From contig NC_092807.1 in NCBI RefSeq assembly GCF_040954645.1, positions 868,001 to 932,000 of the forward strand: a stretch of 64,000 bases of DNA, written 5' to 3'. A model generated the notes under the pieces. It saw only the letters and a program-made list of their open reading frames with translations. It made no database searches and was not told the DNA's origin. Shown in pieces: positions 54,957-64,000 of this stretch. Source of the stretch: Diabrotica undecimpunctata. Lineage: Eukaryota > Arthropoda > Insecta > Coleoptera > Chrysomelidae. Positions within the stretch are counted from its first letter, which is position 1. Each line of letters opens with the position of its first letter. Both the position numbers and the translations under genes were made by a program.

Positions 54957-57758
54957 GACCATATACATATCAAACATTGATTCTAATGTTATTTGTCAAT
55001 ATTAGGAGATGTCACCATACCTACTGTAATATTGATTTACTTTTCGATATATCGTTCAGCCTTAACAAAGTTATGAAAATTTTAAAGAGCTATCTAATAT
55101 TCTTATCTCGATATTATAATACACAGACACATATAAGGCAAAATTTTAAAATCTTATCGTACGTAAGATAAAAAAATGCTTAAATGAATCCTCGAAGATC
55201 GTTTTAGAGCCTTGGAAGATGGAAATTGCACAATTTTAGACACATATGTGCCATTACAGGGTTGATACAAGTCAGTAGCAAACAATTCTTAACGATTTTT
55301 AAATAAATCAAGATTATTATATGCGATCCAGTTGAAATAACTCAAACCCGACAAAAAATTGCAGAAAACTACACTGGAGCAACTATTTAATAAATAACTG
55401 CAAGTGTTTTAAGCAACTATGTTATCAAATTGAAAGCTTTACAATAATTAGAAAGATATTTAACTTATTTAATGATAAAATAAACAAAACTAGCGCAGTC
55501 AGTAGTATTAACGTCAACTAATAAAAATCAATATATACATAAACATTAGAAATGTATATATTTTAAGTGTTTCAACCCTATTTGGCGTATTTTCTTTCAA
55601 AAAATAGTCGATTTCGAAGATCCACTTGTTTGAACGAGCAGTCTTGGTTTCAAGCTACGATGAAGCGAAGTAAAAGAGTTTTTAAGGAGGTAATATGTGT
55701 TGGAACGTCTTGGTTCGCCTTTAAATGTAAGTTTGATACAAATTTTTGAACTCAACATAAGTTATACACGCAAACCTTAAAAACTTAATTCCCACTAAAG
55801 CTTCTGGGAACATTTTTTCGGCACCAAATACATTCCAAACCAAAAAATCGGACCAAAATCGATAATGCTCTCCATAAAGGTCATAGTTTTTCACTTTAAA
55901 GGTCAGTTCCTCCTCATGTCTGGTTGAAGTGTACTTCTTAACCGTTCTACGTACATTCTTTGCTAATGCAGTCTACAAGAGATCTTTAACGCAATAAAAT
56001 TGGACTATTATGGGAGTTTCCATGGGACAGTAGTAGATAATTACTAATTAGAAAGTTCAGCAAATTGGCAGTATGAAAAATGAAACAATAAATATTTATT
56101 AAATCCTTTAGTGCCATTTGTCGTTAAGAAAAATATAAGTGGTACAGTCAATAGGATTTTAGTAGTGATGCGGTAGCTGGGCAGATTAGAAAAGTTCCCT
56201 ACGGTAATAAACACAGATATCGTCTGGATGTTACAAGCAATTTTTAATGTATTTTAATACCGTGATGTTGAGAATTAATTAAAATACGTTTTGAAACAAG
56301 AAGAGTTCTGTATAAGGGAAACATAGTTAAGAAAAATGTGAAAAAACTGATCCAGTGTGTCGAATCTTCCTAAAAATACGCTGATGAGGTTTTTCTTTGG
56401 CTATATACTATTTTTTATAACTGGAATTTGTAAACATAACTGAAAAATGATTTCATGACTCAACAAAAATAATGCATACTGCATTATTATAAGTATTTTG
56501 AGCTCCAAATGTATGATTTATCGATAATTAGCAAATCTTGTTTAGATATATGCAGAACAAAAACAAAATTCCCACCACAACATTCGCGAATGACTATGAA
56601 AACCAAGACATTCAAATTTTAAACGTTTCCTATCCTGCAACACTTGATAAACCTTCCATTAAGTACACACTGATACAAAATATAGAATAAAAACAACCTC
56701 GAGTTTAATCTCATTTCGGTAGACCTCACCCGGAAAATGCTACGGTGAAAGGTTCCATTTTATTTCATAAATAATATAATGAAATAAAAAACACTTGGAA
56801 GTAAAAAAAAAACGTTAAAAACAACTATTTTTTAAATTTCCGCAAAAATTATTAACGTACAAATGGCAGATGTTTCGGTGATAAGGCACTTTTGCTATGA
56901 TTAATGTAAATTTATTAAAAAATGTGAAATGTCTTAACTATAATTTATAAAAACATAAAAGGTTAATATGAATGAAACTTTTCAGACGCAATTCAGATAT
57001 TCCATACCTAAAAGGCTACCAAAAGTTGATACATTTTTTGTTAAACAGTTGCGAAAAGTGTCTTTCCACCAAAGCTATCCATGAGTTTCATTCTCATATC
57101 TGTAAAAAATTGTTTTTTGTTTATTAAAATTTATTTTTCCTCCTATTCTATCTTTATTGGCACAAAAAATGCAAATTAAAGGGATAGAGATGCAATTATT
57201 GTTTAATGTGTTTTTAAAATTAGTAATGCAATTAATGACGAATGACAGGTGGCATAAATTGTTAGAAATAGTGCATTTCAAGATAGCACAGGCCAACGAT
57301 GAAAAAACTTTTTTGATAAAATTACCTCTTTCCTATTTGTATTTTAGCATGCTGACCATGCTGATGTATCACCCACCATTCTTTCACAATTTATCATTTA
57401 AAATTGCATAATTACATTTTATTTTTTTTACGAGCGGAGAAATCTAATGTTGCTTGGTTGGTAGCACTGTTAATGAACTGTACAACAATCTTTGTTCTTC
57501 TTTCTCTTCATTAACAGCTGTATAGTTCCTTTATTCTAATAAACATAACCTTACTTTTTAGTGTTTGACTCATACGCTTTTAAGTATGGCTAGTTGCAGT
57601 TGTAAAAACTTTCAACTACATTTTGTTACATATGTGGTGATTTTATTACTGAAAAACATCAGAGAAACATTACTGACTTTGCAAAAAAAGGTGTATTTTG
57701 CATATTTTGGTGTGAAAATTTTCGAGCAAGACAAAAGTTGGGCTCCTCACAATCAGCC
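54957..57758. other. Intergenic; no gene
   Basis: 2.8 kb of AT-rich sequence. Short frames exist but none resembles a known protein, and codons are not conserved in any pattern I can see. Confidence 0.4.
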
Positions 57759-58395
57759 CTATTCTGTAACTATAAATCGAATAGAAATGGGTCAAATCGA
57801 ATAGAAGTCATAAAGTCGGAACGGAATTGTAGGAATCGGTATTCTGTAACTCATCTTGACCTCTACTATCGGAATGTTGTATAGAAATTGATTTCGACTA
57901 GACATAAATTAGGGGTTGATTCATTTTTGTAGCTACTTCATTTTTGAGTCTGTGGTATTATTTTATGTAGATTTATTTAGATAAAGTTTACTAAATAATT
58001 TAACTGCTCAGCAGATGTCTTTTTCTTTCTTGTTCCGCTTGCCATTTTGTATTCTTGTAACGAACGTACTTTTTTAACTTAACCAAAACAAATCAAAAAT
58101 AGTTGACAAGCTTGAAATATGATCTTCTTTTTTGATGAATTTTTCGCGCGCACTAGCCTTGCCAGTAAGATAACGTTACAGAACACTTATTTCTCTTTTT
58201 AGTGCGGGGTTGCCACCAACTTCTGAGCGCGTGAAGTAGAAGTTGGCGTTATCAATTTACACCGATTACGATCCGAGTTACACAATGCCAATCCAAACAC
58301 AAAAACGACGCGATAGATATCCAACATTCCGATTTCGGGTAATTACGATTCGACTTGGTCATTTCTATTCGATTTGTTAAAAGTTACAGAATAGA
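57759..58395. mobile_element. Short non-autonomous DNA element with inverted ends
   Basis: CTATTCTGTAACT...AAATCGAATAGAAATG at the left (57759-57790) is mirrored at the right (CATTTCTATTCGATTT...AGTTACAGAATAG, to 58395). A second, inner inverted pair (CGGAATGTTG near 57862, CAACATTCCG near 58322) gives nested arms. No protein is encoded. Length 637 bp fits a MITE; the terminal style recalls PIF/Harbinger elements, but that is a guess. Confidence 0.7.
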
Positions 58396-58799
58396 TCTGA
58401 ATGTATGTTATGCTTGTGTCGAGGATTTAAGGAAATAGTCGAAGAAAGAAAAAAAGCATTCAGATTTACAGTGTATATGGTGTGGAGGGAGCAAAAAAAC
58501 CATTTCTGAATGTAACTCCAAAAATAAGAAAGTGATTGTTTATCTTAATCTCCTGTTTGCTATCCGTCCGGTAGGGTAGAGCATGGACCTGAACTGCCGG
58601 TCCCTGAGCCTCCTCTAAGTATTGATGATATTTTAAATACTAGTAAATTGGAATCTGATGAAAGTGGTCCAGGAAGTGATGGTGAATTTCAATGTCCTTC
58701 AGAAAATTTACAACCACAGTTGTTTACACAAGCCGAGTTACATGACTTGTGTCATGACAAGAGATTTGTGTTTAACAAAGAAAAAATCAGAATTGTTTG

Positions 58800-59125
58800 G
58801 TTCGAGATTAAAGCAGCAGTGACTATACCGTTCTGACGAGACCTAAGGAGGTCGAAATACGTATCAGCGGTTGTCGCTGCACTATATCGAAACAAAAATC
58901 TAATACCGTCATTCTGTTTTATTATTTACTTCATTTGAAGTACCAGAAACTGAATTCACTACGAATTTTGACCAGGATGAACGGCTTGTGGAATGCAATT
59001 TTAGATTCCCTTGCTGAGTAATTTATCCAGCTGTTTGTTTCGCAAATTTTAGGAAACACAGTGGTTAAGATTTGAATTCGGTTTCGCTAGGCAGAAATCG
59101 TTTGATTTCTCTTTTTGTTAAAAGA
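58800..59125 (+). repeat. Hammerhead-bearing repeat, second copy
   Basis: Blocks 58800-58925 and 59022-59125 match 8590-8700 and 8441-8530, but in swapped order, with about 95 bp of other sequence between them (58926-59021, including SFEVPETEFTTNFDQDERLVECNF). It interrupts the surrounding repeat-family protein after KEKIRI. Confidence 0.72.
58816..58880 (+). ncRNA. Type-I hammerhead ribozyme, second copy
   Basis: Distal stem I GCAGT (58816-58820) pairs with GCTGC (58876-58880); proximal CCGTT (58828-58832) pairs with AGCGG (58866-58870); the internal loops are GACTATA and TTGTC. Core CTGACGA is 58833-58839, stem II GACCT/AGGTC is 58840-58844/58849-58853, GAAA is 58854-58857, minimal stem III ATACGTAT is 58857-58864, and C58865 is the predicted cleavage base. 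Compared with the copy at 8611-8675, stem changes keep pairing (U-G versus C-G). Confidence 0.85.
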
Positions 59126-59924
59126 AAAGAATTTGTTGTTGCCTGGTACATCTATTTAGAAATACAGGTACAAAGATCAACAGTTTGCTCAGTTTTTTAG
59201 GCAGGAAGGGGATTTGGCCTACTGTCATGATATTGGTGGTCTAATGAATGAGTTTGTTATTTAGTATAATTAGGATGATTGGAGGCTTTTTATAGACTCT
59301 TCAAAAACAAGTTGAAAAGCTGTACTTGTATACAATGATAACACTTATGCTTCACTTCATATTGCTCATACCGTCCATATGAAAGAGACATATGAAAATC
59401 TTGACACAATTCTACAGAAAATCAACTATTCAGCTCACAATTGGATGATCTATGGAGATTTAAAAGTTGTTTGTCTGCTACTTGGCCAACAAAAAGGATT
59501 TACAAAGTTTCCATGTTTTATATGTGTATGGGACAGTAGGGTAAGAGATAAACACTGGTCCACAAAACAATGGCTCATGAGAAATTTTTTAACACCTGGC
59601 GAGAAGAATATTTTGTACAAAACTTTGATAGATCCAAAAAAAAATCTCCTTCCACCTCTTCACATTAAGTTAGGCTTAATGAAACAGTTTGTCAAGGCCC
59701 TGCCTAAAGATGGAGAATGTTTCAAGTACTTAAGTGGAAAGTTTCCTCATCTATCACAAGCCAAATTAAAAGGTGTTTTGTTGGACCAGATATTCGTAAA
59801 ATGATGTTCGACTGCGCCTTTGAAACCAAGATGACTACTAAGGAAAAAGAAGCTTGGATTGCATTCAAACAAGTTGTAATCAAGTTTTTAGGTAATGTGA
59901 AAGACCCTAACTACGACCTTATAG

Positions 59925-60254
59925 TAGCTAATTTATTCTTCTTCTTAGAGTGCTGAGTTCTGCCTTCGGCTAACAGATCTTCTTTCTTGAATCTTTCTCT
60001 GTATTATGAGTCTCAAAATTTTATATTTTGGTCCCCTCATCACGTGGCCTAGGTATTCCAGTTTTTTGGTTTGTATAGTGGTGATTAGTTCTGTTTCTTT
60101 ACCAACCCTCTCCAGTACTTCTTTATTTATAATTCAATCAGTCCATGATATTTTTAATACTCTGCGGTATAACCAGAGTTTGACAGCCTCGATTCTTTTT
60201 AAATTGTATTTTTTTAATGTCCAAGTCTCAGCTCCATCTAATAGCTAATTTATT
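59925..60254 (-). mobile_element. LINE 3' fragment, 13-bp target duplication
   Basis: TAGCTAATTTATT occurs at 59925-59937 and 60242-60254. The minus-strand insert reads DGAETWTLKKYNLKRIEAVKLWLYRRVLKISWTD, then TKKLEYLGHVMRGPKYKILRLI, and ends in an AAG tail: the ORF2 C-terminus of an RTE-like LINE. Removal restores the surrounding frame IVANLLDKFKD. Confidence 0.92.
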
Positions 60255-60264
60255 AGATAAGTTT

Positions 60265-61059
60265 AAAGATTTGAGTCTAACTAAATGATCTAACTCTTGC
60301 AAGTGAAGCTCGTGGTTTGAAAATAAATATCAAGAAGACAAAAACAATGATTATAAGTAGAAATGATTATCCCAACGCAAAGATATATGTCTCTGGAGAA
60401 GAAATCGAACAGGTCAGGCAATTTTAATACTTGGGTTGTTTGCTGAACGAGGGTTGGGACCCCGAGAATGAAATAAAGAGCAGAGTTGAACAAGCCAGAA
60501 ATGCTTTTTGAGGCTTCGTAAGTTTCTGACTGATCGCAAATTGGACTTCAACCTCCGATACAAGATGCTTAAGTGTTACGTGTGGCCTGTTCTCTTGTAC
60601 GGAATGGAAGCATGGACGTTAAAGGCCAGTTCCATTAACAAACTTGAAGTGTTTGAAATGTGCTGCCTGCGTCGAATGCTTAGAATATCATGGACGGACA
60701 GGGTCAGAAATGAGGAAGTACTCAGAAAAGCGGGGTTACAGGATAGGGAACTTTTTGGTTATGTAAAAAGTAAGAAGACTGCATACTTGGGACACATATT
60801 ACGAGGAGAAAGATATACTTTTCAGCAACTGATACTCGAAGGGAAGATAGAGGGTAGGAGAGGTCTGGGACGTAAAAAAATGTCATGGCTGCGCAATATT
60901 CGACAATGGACAGGAATCCACAGCTATGAAATGCTTCGCAATGCTGCTAAGAACAGAATTATTTAATCCTGACTATTTAACATCTCACCTGATAAGACGA
61001 TGTACGGTGGACGCCTACGCAGAAATGCACGGCACGTTAAAAAGAAGAAGAAAGATTTG
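60265..61059 (+). mobile_element. 5'-truncated LINE, 9-bp target duplication
   Basis: AAAGATTTG is at 60265-60273 and 61051-61059. The insert (60274-61050) reads LASEARGLKINIKKTKTMIIS, QF then stop, YLGCLLNEGWDPENEIKSRVEQA, then after a frameshift LDFNLRYKMLKCYVWPVLLYGMEAWTLK...GHILRGERYTFQQLILEGKIEGRRGLGRKKMSWLRNI, ending in an AAG-type tail. It has the thumb and C-terminal part only. Removal joins KFKD to LGCLMSLKIHF in the surrounding gene. Confidence 0.9.
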
Positions 61060-61252
61060 GGATGTCTAATGAGCCTCAAAATCCACTTTTTGCATAACCA
61101 TCTTGACGTTTTCCCTAAAAATCTGGATGACGTCAGTGAAGAACAAGGCGAAAGATTCCACCAGGATATCAAGGTAATGGAGAAACGATACCAGGGATGT
61201 TGGAACACCAACATTATGGGTGATTACTGTTGGTCACTTCATCGGGAATAAC

Positions 61253-61682
61253 AGAGTGCCTCGCATAGGAGAAAAAGCTACTTGAGCAGTTTTAAAGAAA
61301 AAAAGAGAAAGAACATACAAAAGCATTGACTTCTGAAACGATTGTACAGACCTATACCATTACAAGATAGGAATTAGATATGTATTATTCTAAAAATGTA
61401 TCATTTTAATGTATTTCGGTATTTTGTCTTTTTCAAATTATTATTATGTGGAATAAACCAGTGTCATATTGTGGGAAAACTGTAGGTGGTAAGCAAAATC
61501 TAATTTCAGATTCTTTTTTAGAGACAAAATGTACACCGGATTCGCATAAATTTGTTTTTTGTTTTGTTGGCCTGTGTTATTAATGACATCGGTTATTAAT
61601 GACAAATGCTAAGATCGCAAGAAACCCTAGACGAGCATTTTCCGGTCGATTCAACCGAGTCAACAGTCCAAAACAGTCCGTT
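61253..61682. other. Lst2 3' flank; no other gene
   Basis: Must contain the 3' untranslated part of Lst2 (minus strand). No clear AATAAA close to the stop codon was seen. Confidence 0.4.
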
Positions 61683-62465
61683 TTACACAGTAAACGGTGT
61701 CAAATTGTATATAAAACATTTATTGCACACCCTGACGGGTTTGACGAGTCCGAATTTCGGTAACGGAACACTATTAGAGGAGCATCGAGCACAGAAGACC
61801 TTGCCGCAATTGCGGCAATGATGGCGTCGTTTGACCACCGTGAAGTTGACTCGGCAGCTCATACACTTAGGCGCCTCGACGTCGGGGATCCAAATGGGCG
61901 GGCGGGAATAGTCGGGTGCTTCGGTGCAGAGGATGTTGTCGGGTTCGTTTTGAGAGACTTCGTTAGGATGCAAATTGGCTATTTCTTCGCGGAACGAAGC
62001 CAACCTACGGACACAGAAAGTTAGAGACATTACAAATTGTTATAATAACGCTTTGGAACAATCATTTACCTGTTTAAGTCTGCAGTAAGATGACTGATGT
62101 CCCTTTCTTCGGTTTCTTGTTGCTGTCTTCGATGATTCACATACTCCTGACATTCGTCGTCCGTGTCTAGGTGGAAATAGATATTGGAATCGAAGAGGGC
62201 CTCTTGAGCTAGTATATTGGGATCCACAGAAAATTCGTTGTTGTTCTGGATCACTTCGTGCTCTAAGGGATGATACTCTATGGAATTTTCTATCGGATTA
62301 GAGGGTTCTATACTTTTGGGCGGAGGATCAGGGACTGCATCACCGGCGTTGATAAGGAAAACAGCTTTCAAGATGTTGCGCAAGTCACAAGCGAAGTTCG
62401 TCTGCAGTTGGTCGGCCACACCGGCTATACATACGAATAGGCGGTGCAGTAAGTCTTCGCTGGAT
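61683..62465 (-). CDS. Lst2: Lateral signaling target protein 2 (Lst2), last two coding exons with FYVE domain
   Basis: Exons 62070-62465 and 61683-62004 on the minus strand, separated by a 65-bp GT-AG intron with matching phase. The first exon reads [39 protein letters not shown] and an acidic region. The second ends in a FYVE zinc finger: WIPD, eight zinc-ligand cysteines, RRHHCR basic motif, RVC, and the family-specific end [10 protein letters not shown]. Lst2 (ZFYVE28 in vertebrates) binds phosphatidylinositol 3-phosphate on endosomes and dampens EGFR signalling. The N-terminal exons lie beyond the window; an intron acceptor is at 62466, so the gene is partial here. The upstream intron holds LINE copies. 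Confidence 0.95.
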
Positions 62466-62471
62466 CTGCAA

Positions 62472-62960
62472 ATAGAATAGAATAGAAATATTATTTATTG
62501 TCACTGAAAATTGTACAATTTTATGGACAAAGCTTACAAAAAGTACAAAAAATATGACAGTTATTAAGAAGCAAGGGTTGAAGAGCTTCTTTATAGGATA
62601 ATGCTACTGTCTTATCCACGTTAAAAGAAACTAAATTAGAGTCGGACCCGGTTTTTATTTTAAGCAGATCAGAAGTTATAATTGCATGAGAGTTGCAATA
62701 TTAGAGTTCCTCCAGGTAATACTGGTATCATCAACAAAAAGAAAAAAATTTCCATCGATTTTTAAAGTAAGTGATGTCATTTATAAAGATAAGGAAAAGT
62801 AGAGGATCCAGTACTGAACCTTGTGGTACTCCACACACAATGCTTTTGTGACTAGAGTCAGTATCATTTGCTCTAACTAGTTATTTCCTATTCCTCAAGT
62901 ATACGGAGACGGAGTAGTAGTTTCGGTAACTTTCCCTTGATTTTTGTAGGTGAATAATTC
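62472..62960 (-). pseudogene. CR1/Jockey-like LINE reverse-transcriptase fragment in the Lst2 intron
   Basis: Minus strand: YLRNRK, stop, [36 protein letters not shown], then, with a frameshift, [12 protein letters not shown] (normally FADD). The 3' end near 62475 matches the tail at 2961-3060. Truncated at both the fingers and the thumb. Confidence 0.78.
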
Positions 62961-63096
62961 TGTCCGAAGTGAGAAATGACCTAAAAGCAGCAAGATCAGC
63001 TTGATCTCAGTTGGACTTGGAATTAAAAATTTCAGCAAAAAGCCTTGGAATTCGGACGGATTAAACTATAAACGAAATTCGCAAAGAAAACGGATT

Positions 63097-64000
63097 ATGA
63101 ATTTGGGTGCTTGGAACATACAAGGAATAAGGACAAAACAGGAGAAGGTCTTCCGTGAACTGAGTAAAATGAAACTAGACATCTGTGTATTAACTGAAGT
63201 AAAGAAAAAAGGAAGAGGAAATGAAAAGATAAACGAATACCTGCATTTCTATAGTGGCGTAGAAAAGAGCGAACGAGCTAAAAGGGGAGTGTCTATAGCA
63301 ATACATCAGAAACTGAAAAAATGTATTAAATCATGGCAAGAAATAGATGAAAGAATTATCCTCATGGAAATTAAGAAAAATGGCCATGAAATAGTGGTAA
63401 TTGGAACATATGCACCGACGGATGACTCAAGGGTTGACAGCAAGGAAGAGTACTTTAACAAGTTAACAACTGTTCTAGCCACAATTAATAAGAAGAAAGA
63501 AATTTGGATCTTAGGTGATCTTAATGCAAGAACTGGAAAGAGCTCCAACAGTGAAATAATAGGGAGATATGGAGAAGACATTCTGAACGACAATGGTCAA
63601 AGATTAATAGATTTTTGCGAGGCACATTCTTTGAAAATATTAAATGGTTTCTTCCCCCATAAGAATATACACAAATTTACATGGACGCAGCCTACCAGGA
63701 ATTTAAAATCAATAATTGACTATTTCATTCAGCGTAAAGATTCTAAACTAAAAACGAAGGACGTGAAGGTGTTTGGAGGGCCAGAATGTGGAAGTGACCA
63801 CCATATGATTATTGCAAAAGTAATGGTGACATTTAAGAGAGAACAATCAAGTCACAAAAATGATGAAGTAACAGACATAGGAACAACCATAGAAAATATA
63901 AAATATAACCTGGAAAGCTTTAAACACGATTCGACAAAGTTTTTATATAAAATTAGAATAGCTCAGAAAATAAAAAATATAGAAACAAAGGACTTAGACC
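63097..64000 (+). CDS. LINE endonuclease ORF, intact, continues past the window
   Basis: Uninterrupted from ATG 63097 to the window end (301 codons, no stop). It is an AP-like endonuclease: LGAWNIQGIR (Asn), ICVLTEVKKKG (catalytic Glu), IGTYAPT, WILGDLNARTGK (Asp and Asn), LKSIIDYF (Asp) and ECGSDHHMI (terminal SDH). All active-site motifs are present. Gene catalogues call such proteins 'craniofacial development protein 2-like'. The reverse transcriptase would follow at the C-terminus outside the window. Being open over 900 bp it may be a recent, possibly full-length LINE, lying in the Lst2 intron in antisense to that gene. Confidence 0.88.
   Translation, partial: MNLGAWNIQGIRTKQEKVFRELSKMKLDICVLTEVKKKGRGNEKINEYLHFYSGVEKSERAKRGVSIAIHQKLKKCIKSWQEIDERIILMEIKKNGHEIVVIGTYAPTDDSRVDSKEEYFNKLTTVLATINKKKEIWILGDLNARTGKSSNSEIIGRYGEDILNDNGQRLIDFCEAHSLKILNGFFPHKNIHKFTWTQPTRNLKSIIDYFIQRKDSKLKTKDVKVFGGPECGSDHHMIIAKVMVTFKREQSSHKNDEVTDIGTTIENIKYNLESFKHDSTKFLYKIRIAQKIKNIETKDLD

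Larger units (their letters stand above)
58440..61252 (+). pseudogene. Repeat-family protein gene broken by three later insertions
   Basis: Pieces in order: LSAIRPVG and PEPPLSIDDILNTSKLESDESGPGSDGEFQ, then LFTQAELHDLCHDKRFVFNKEKIRI (58550-58800); a hammerhead repeat; KDQQFAQFFRQEGDLAYCHDIGGLMNEF (59165-59255); MKETYENLDTILQKINYSAHNWMIYGDLKVVCLLLGQQKGFTKFPCFICVWDSR...LPPLHIKLGLMKQFVKALPKDG (59379-59800); after a frameshift GPDIRKMMFDCAFETKMTTKEKEAWIAFK (to 59935); a LINE tail; LLDKFKD; a second LINE; and DLGCLMSLKIHFLHNHLDVFPKNLDDVSEEQGERFHQDIKVMEKRYQGCW with stop at 61250. This is a repetitive invertebrate protein family of unknown role that I take to be transposon-derived. Confidence 0.75.

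Overview
The window is AT-rich nuclear DNA from an insect. Evidence: GT-AG split genes, introns that are either about 60 bp or bloated by transposons, insect-type cytochrome c and Lst2 proteins, and a dense mix of RTE-like, CR1/Jockey-like and R1-like LINEs, Tc1, hAT and piggyBac elements and a Ty3/gypsy fragment. The amount of nested transposon debris suggests a large, repeat-rich genome; a beetle is my guess, not something the sequence proves. All five recognisable host genes lie on the minus strand.

Host genes, in minus-strand order: (1) the last two coding exons of a lateral signaling target protein 2 (Lst2, FYVE) gene, 61683-62465; (2) a complete 12-exon CFAP58 (axonemal coiled-coil protein) gene, 12975-45022, whose exon phases all join to give 889 codons; (3) an intronless cytochrome c gene, 26524-26844, nested in a CFAP58 intron; (4) CutC, 12087-12842, whose 5' exon begins only tens of bases after the CFAP58 stop codon; (5) a complete six-exon C2orf42 homologue, 7814-11465.

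Everything else is mobile-element material. 1-7800: a fold-back repeat, a hAT pseudogene split by a LINE tail, a LINE reverse-transcriptase fragment, a piggyBac remnant, and a decayed DDE transposase followed by a LINE tail bracketed by a 95-bp direct repeat. CFAP58 introns (13227-44902): a gypsy integrase end, a hAT remnant, a Tc1 element with a LINE inside it, a fresh 1.2-kb LINE insertion with an open frame and perfect target duplication, a gypsy pol fragment that has become a tandem array, a second Tc1 element, a non-autonomous hAT element with exact 8-bp duplication, and several decayed LINEs. 45500-51700: two minus-strand LINEs. 51726-54956: a DNA transposon with long inverted ends. 57759-58395: a short inverted-repeat element. 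58440-61252: a repeat-family protein gene broken by three later insertions. 63097-64000: an intact LINE endonuclease frame running off the window.

The most unusual signal is a pair of dispersed repeats (8611-8675 and 58816-58880), each carrying a complete type-I hammerhead ribozyme core with compensatory stem changes. Degenerate hairpin-plus-GAAACGTC relatives occur at other sites and often sit inside larger inverted repeats. This fits Penelope-type or retrozyme-like retroelements.
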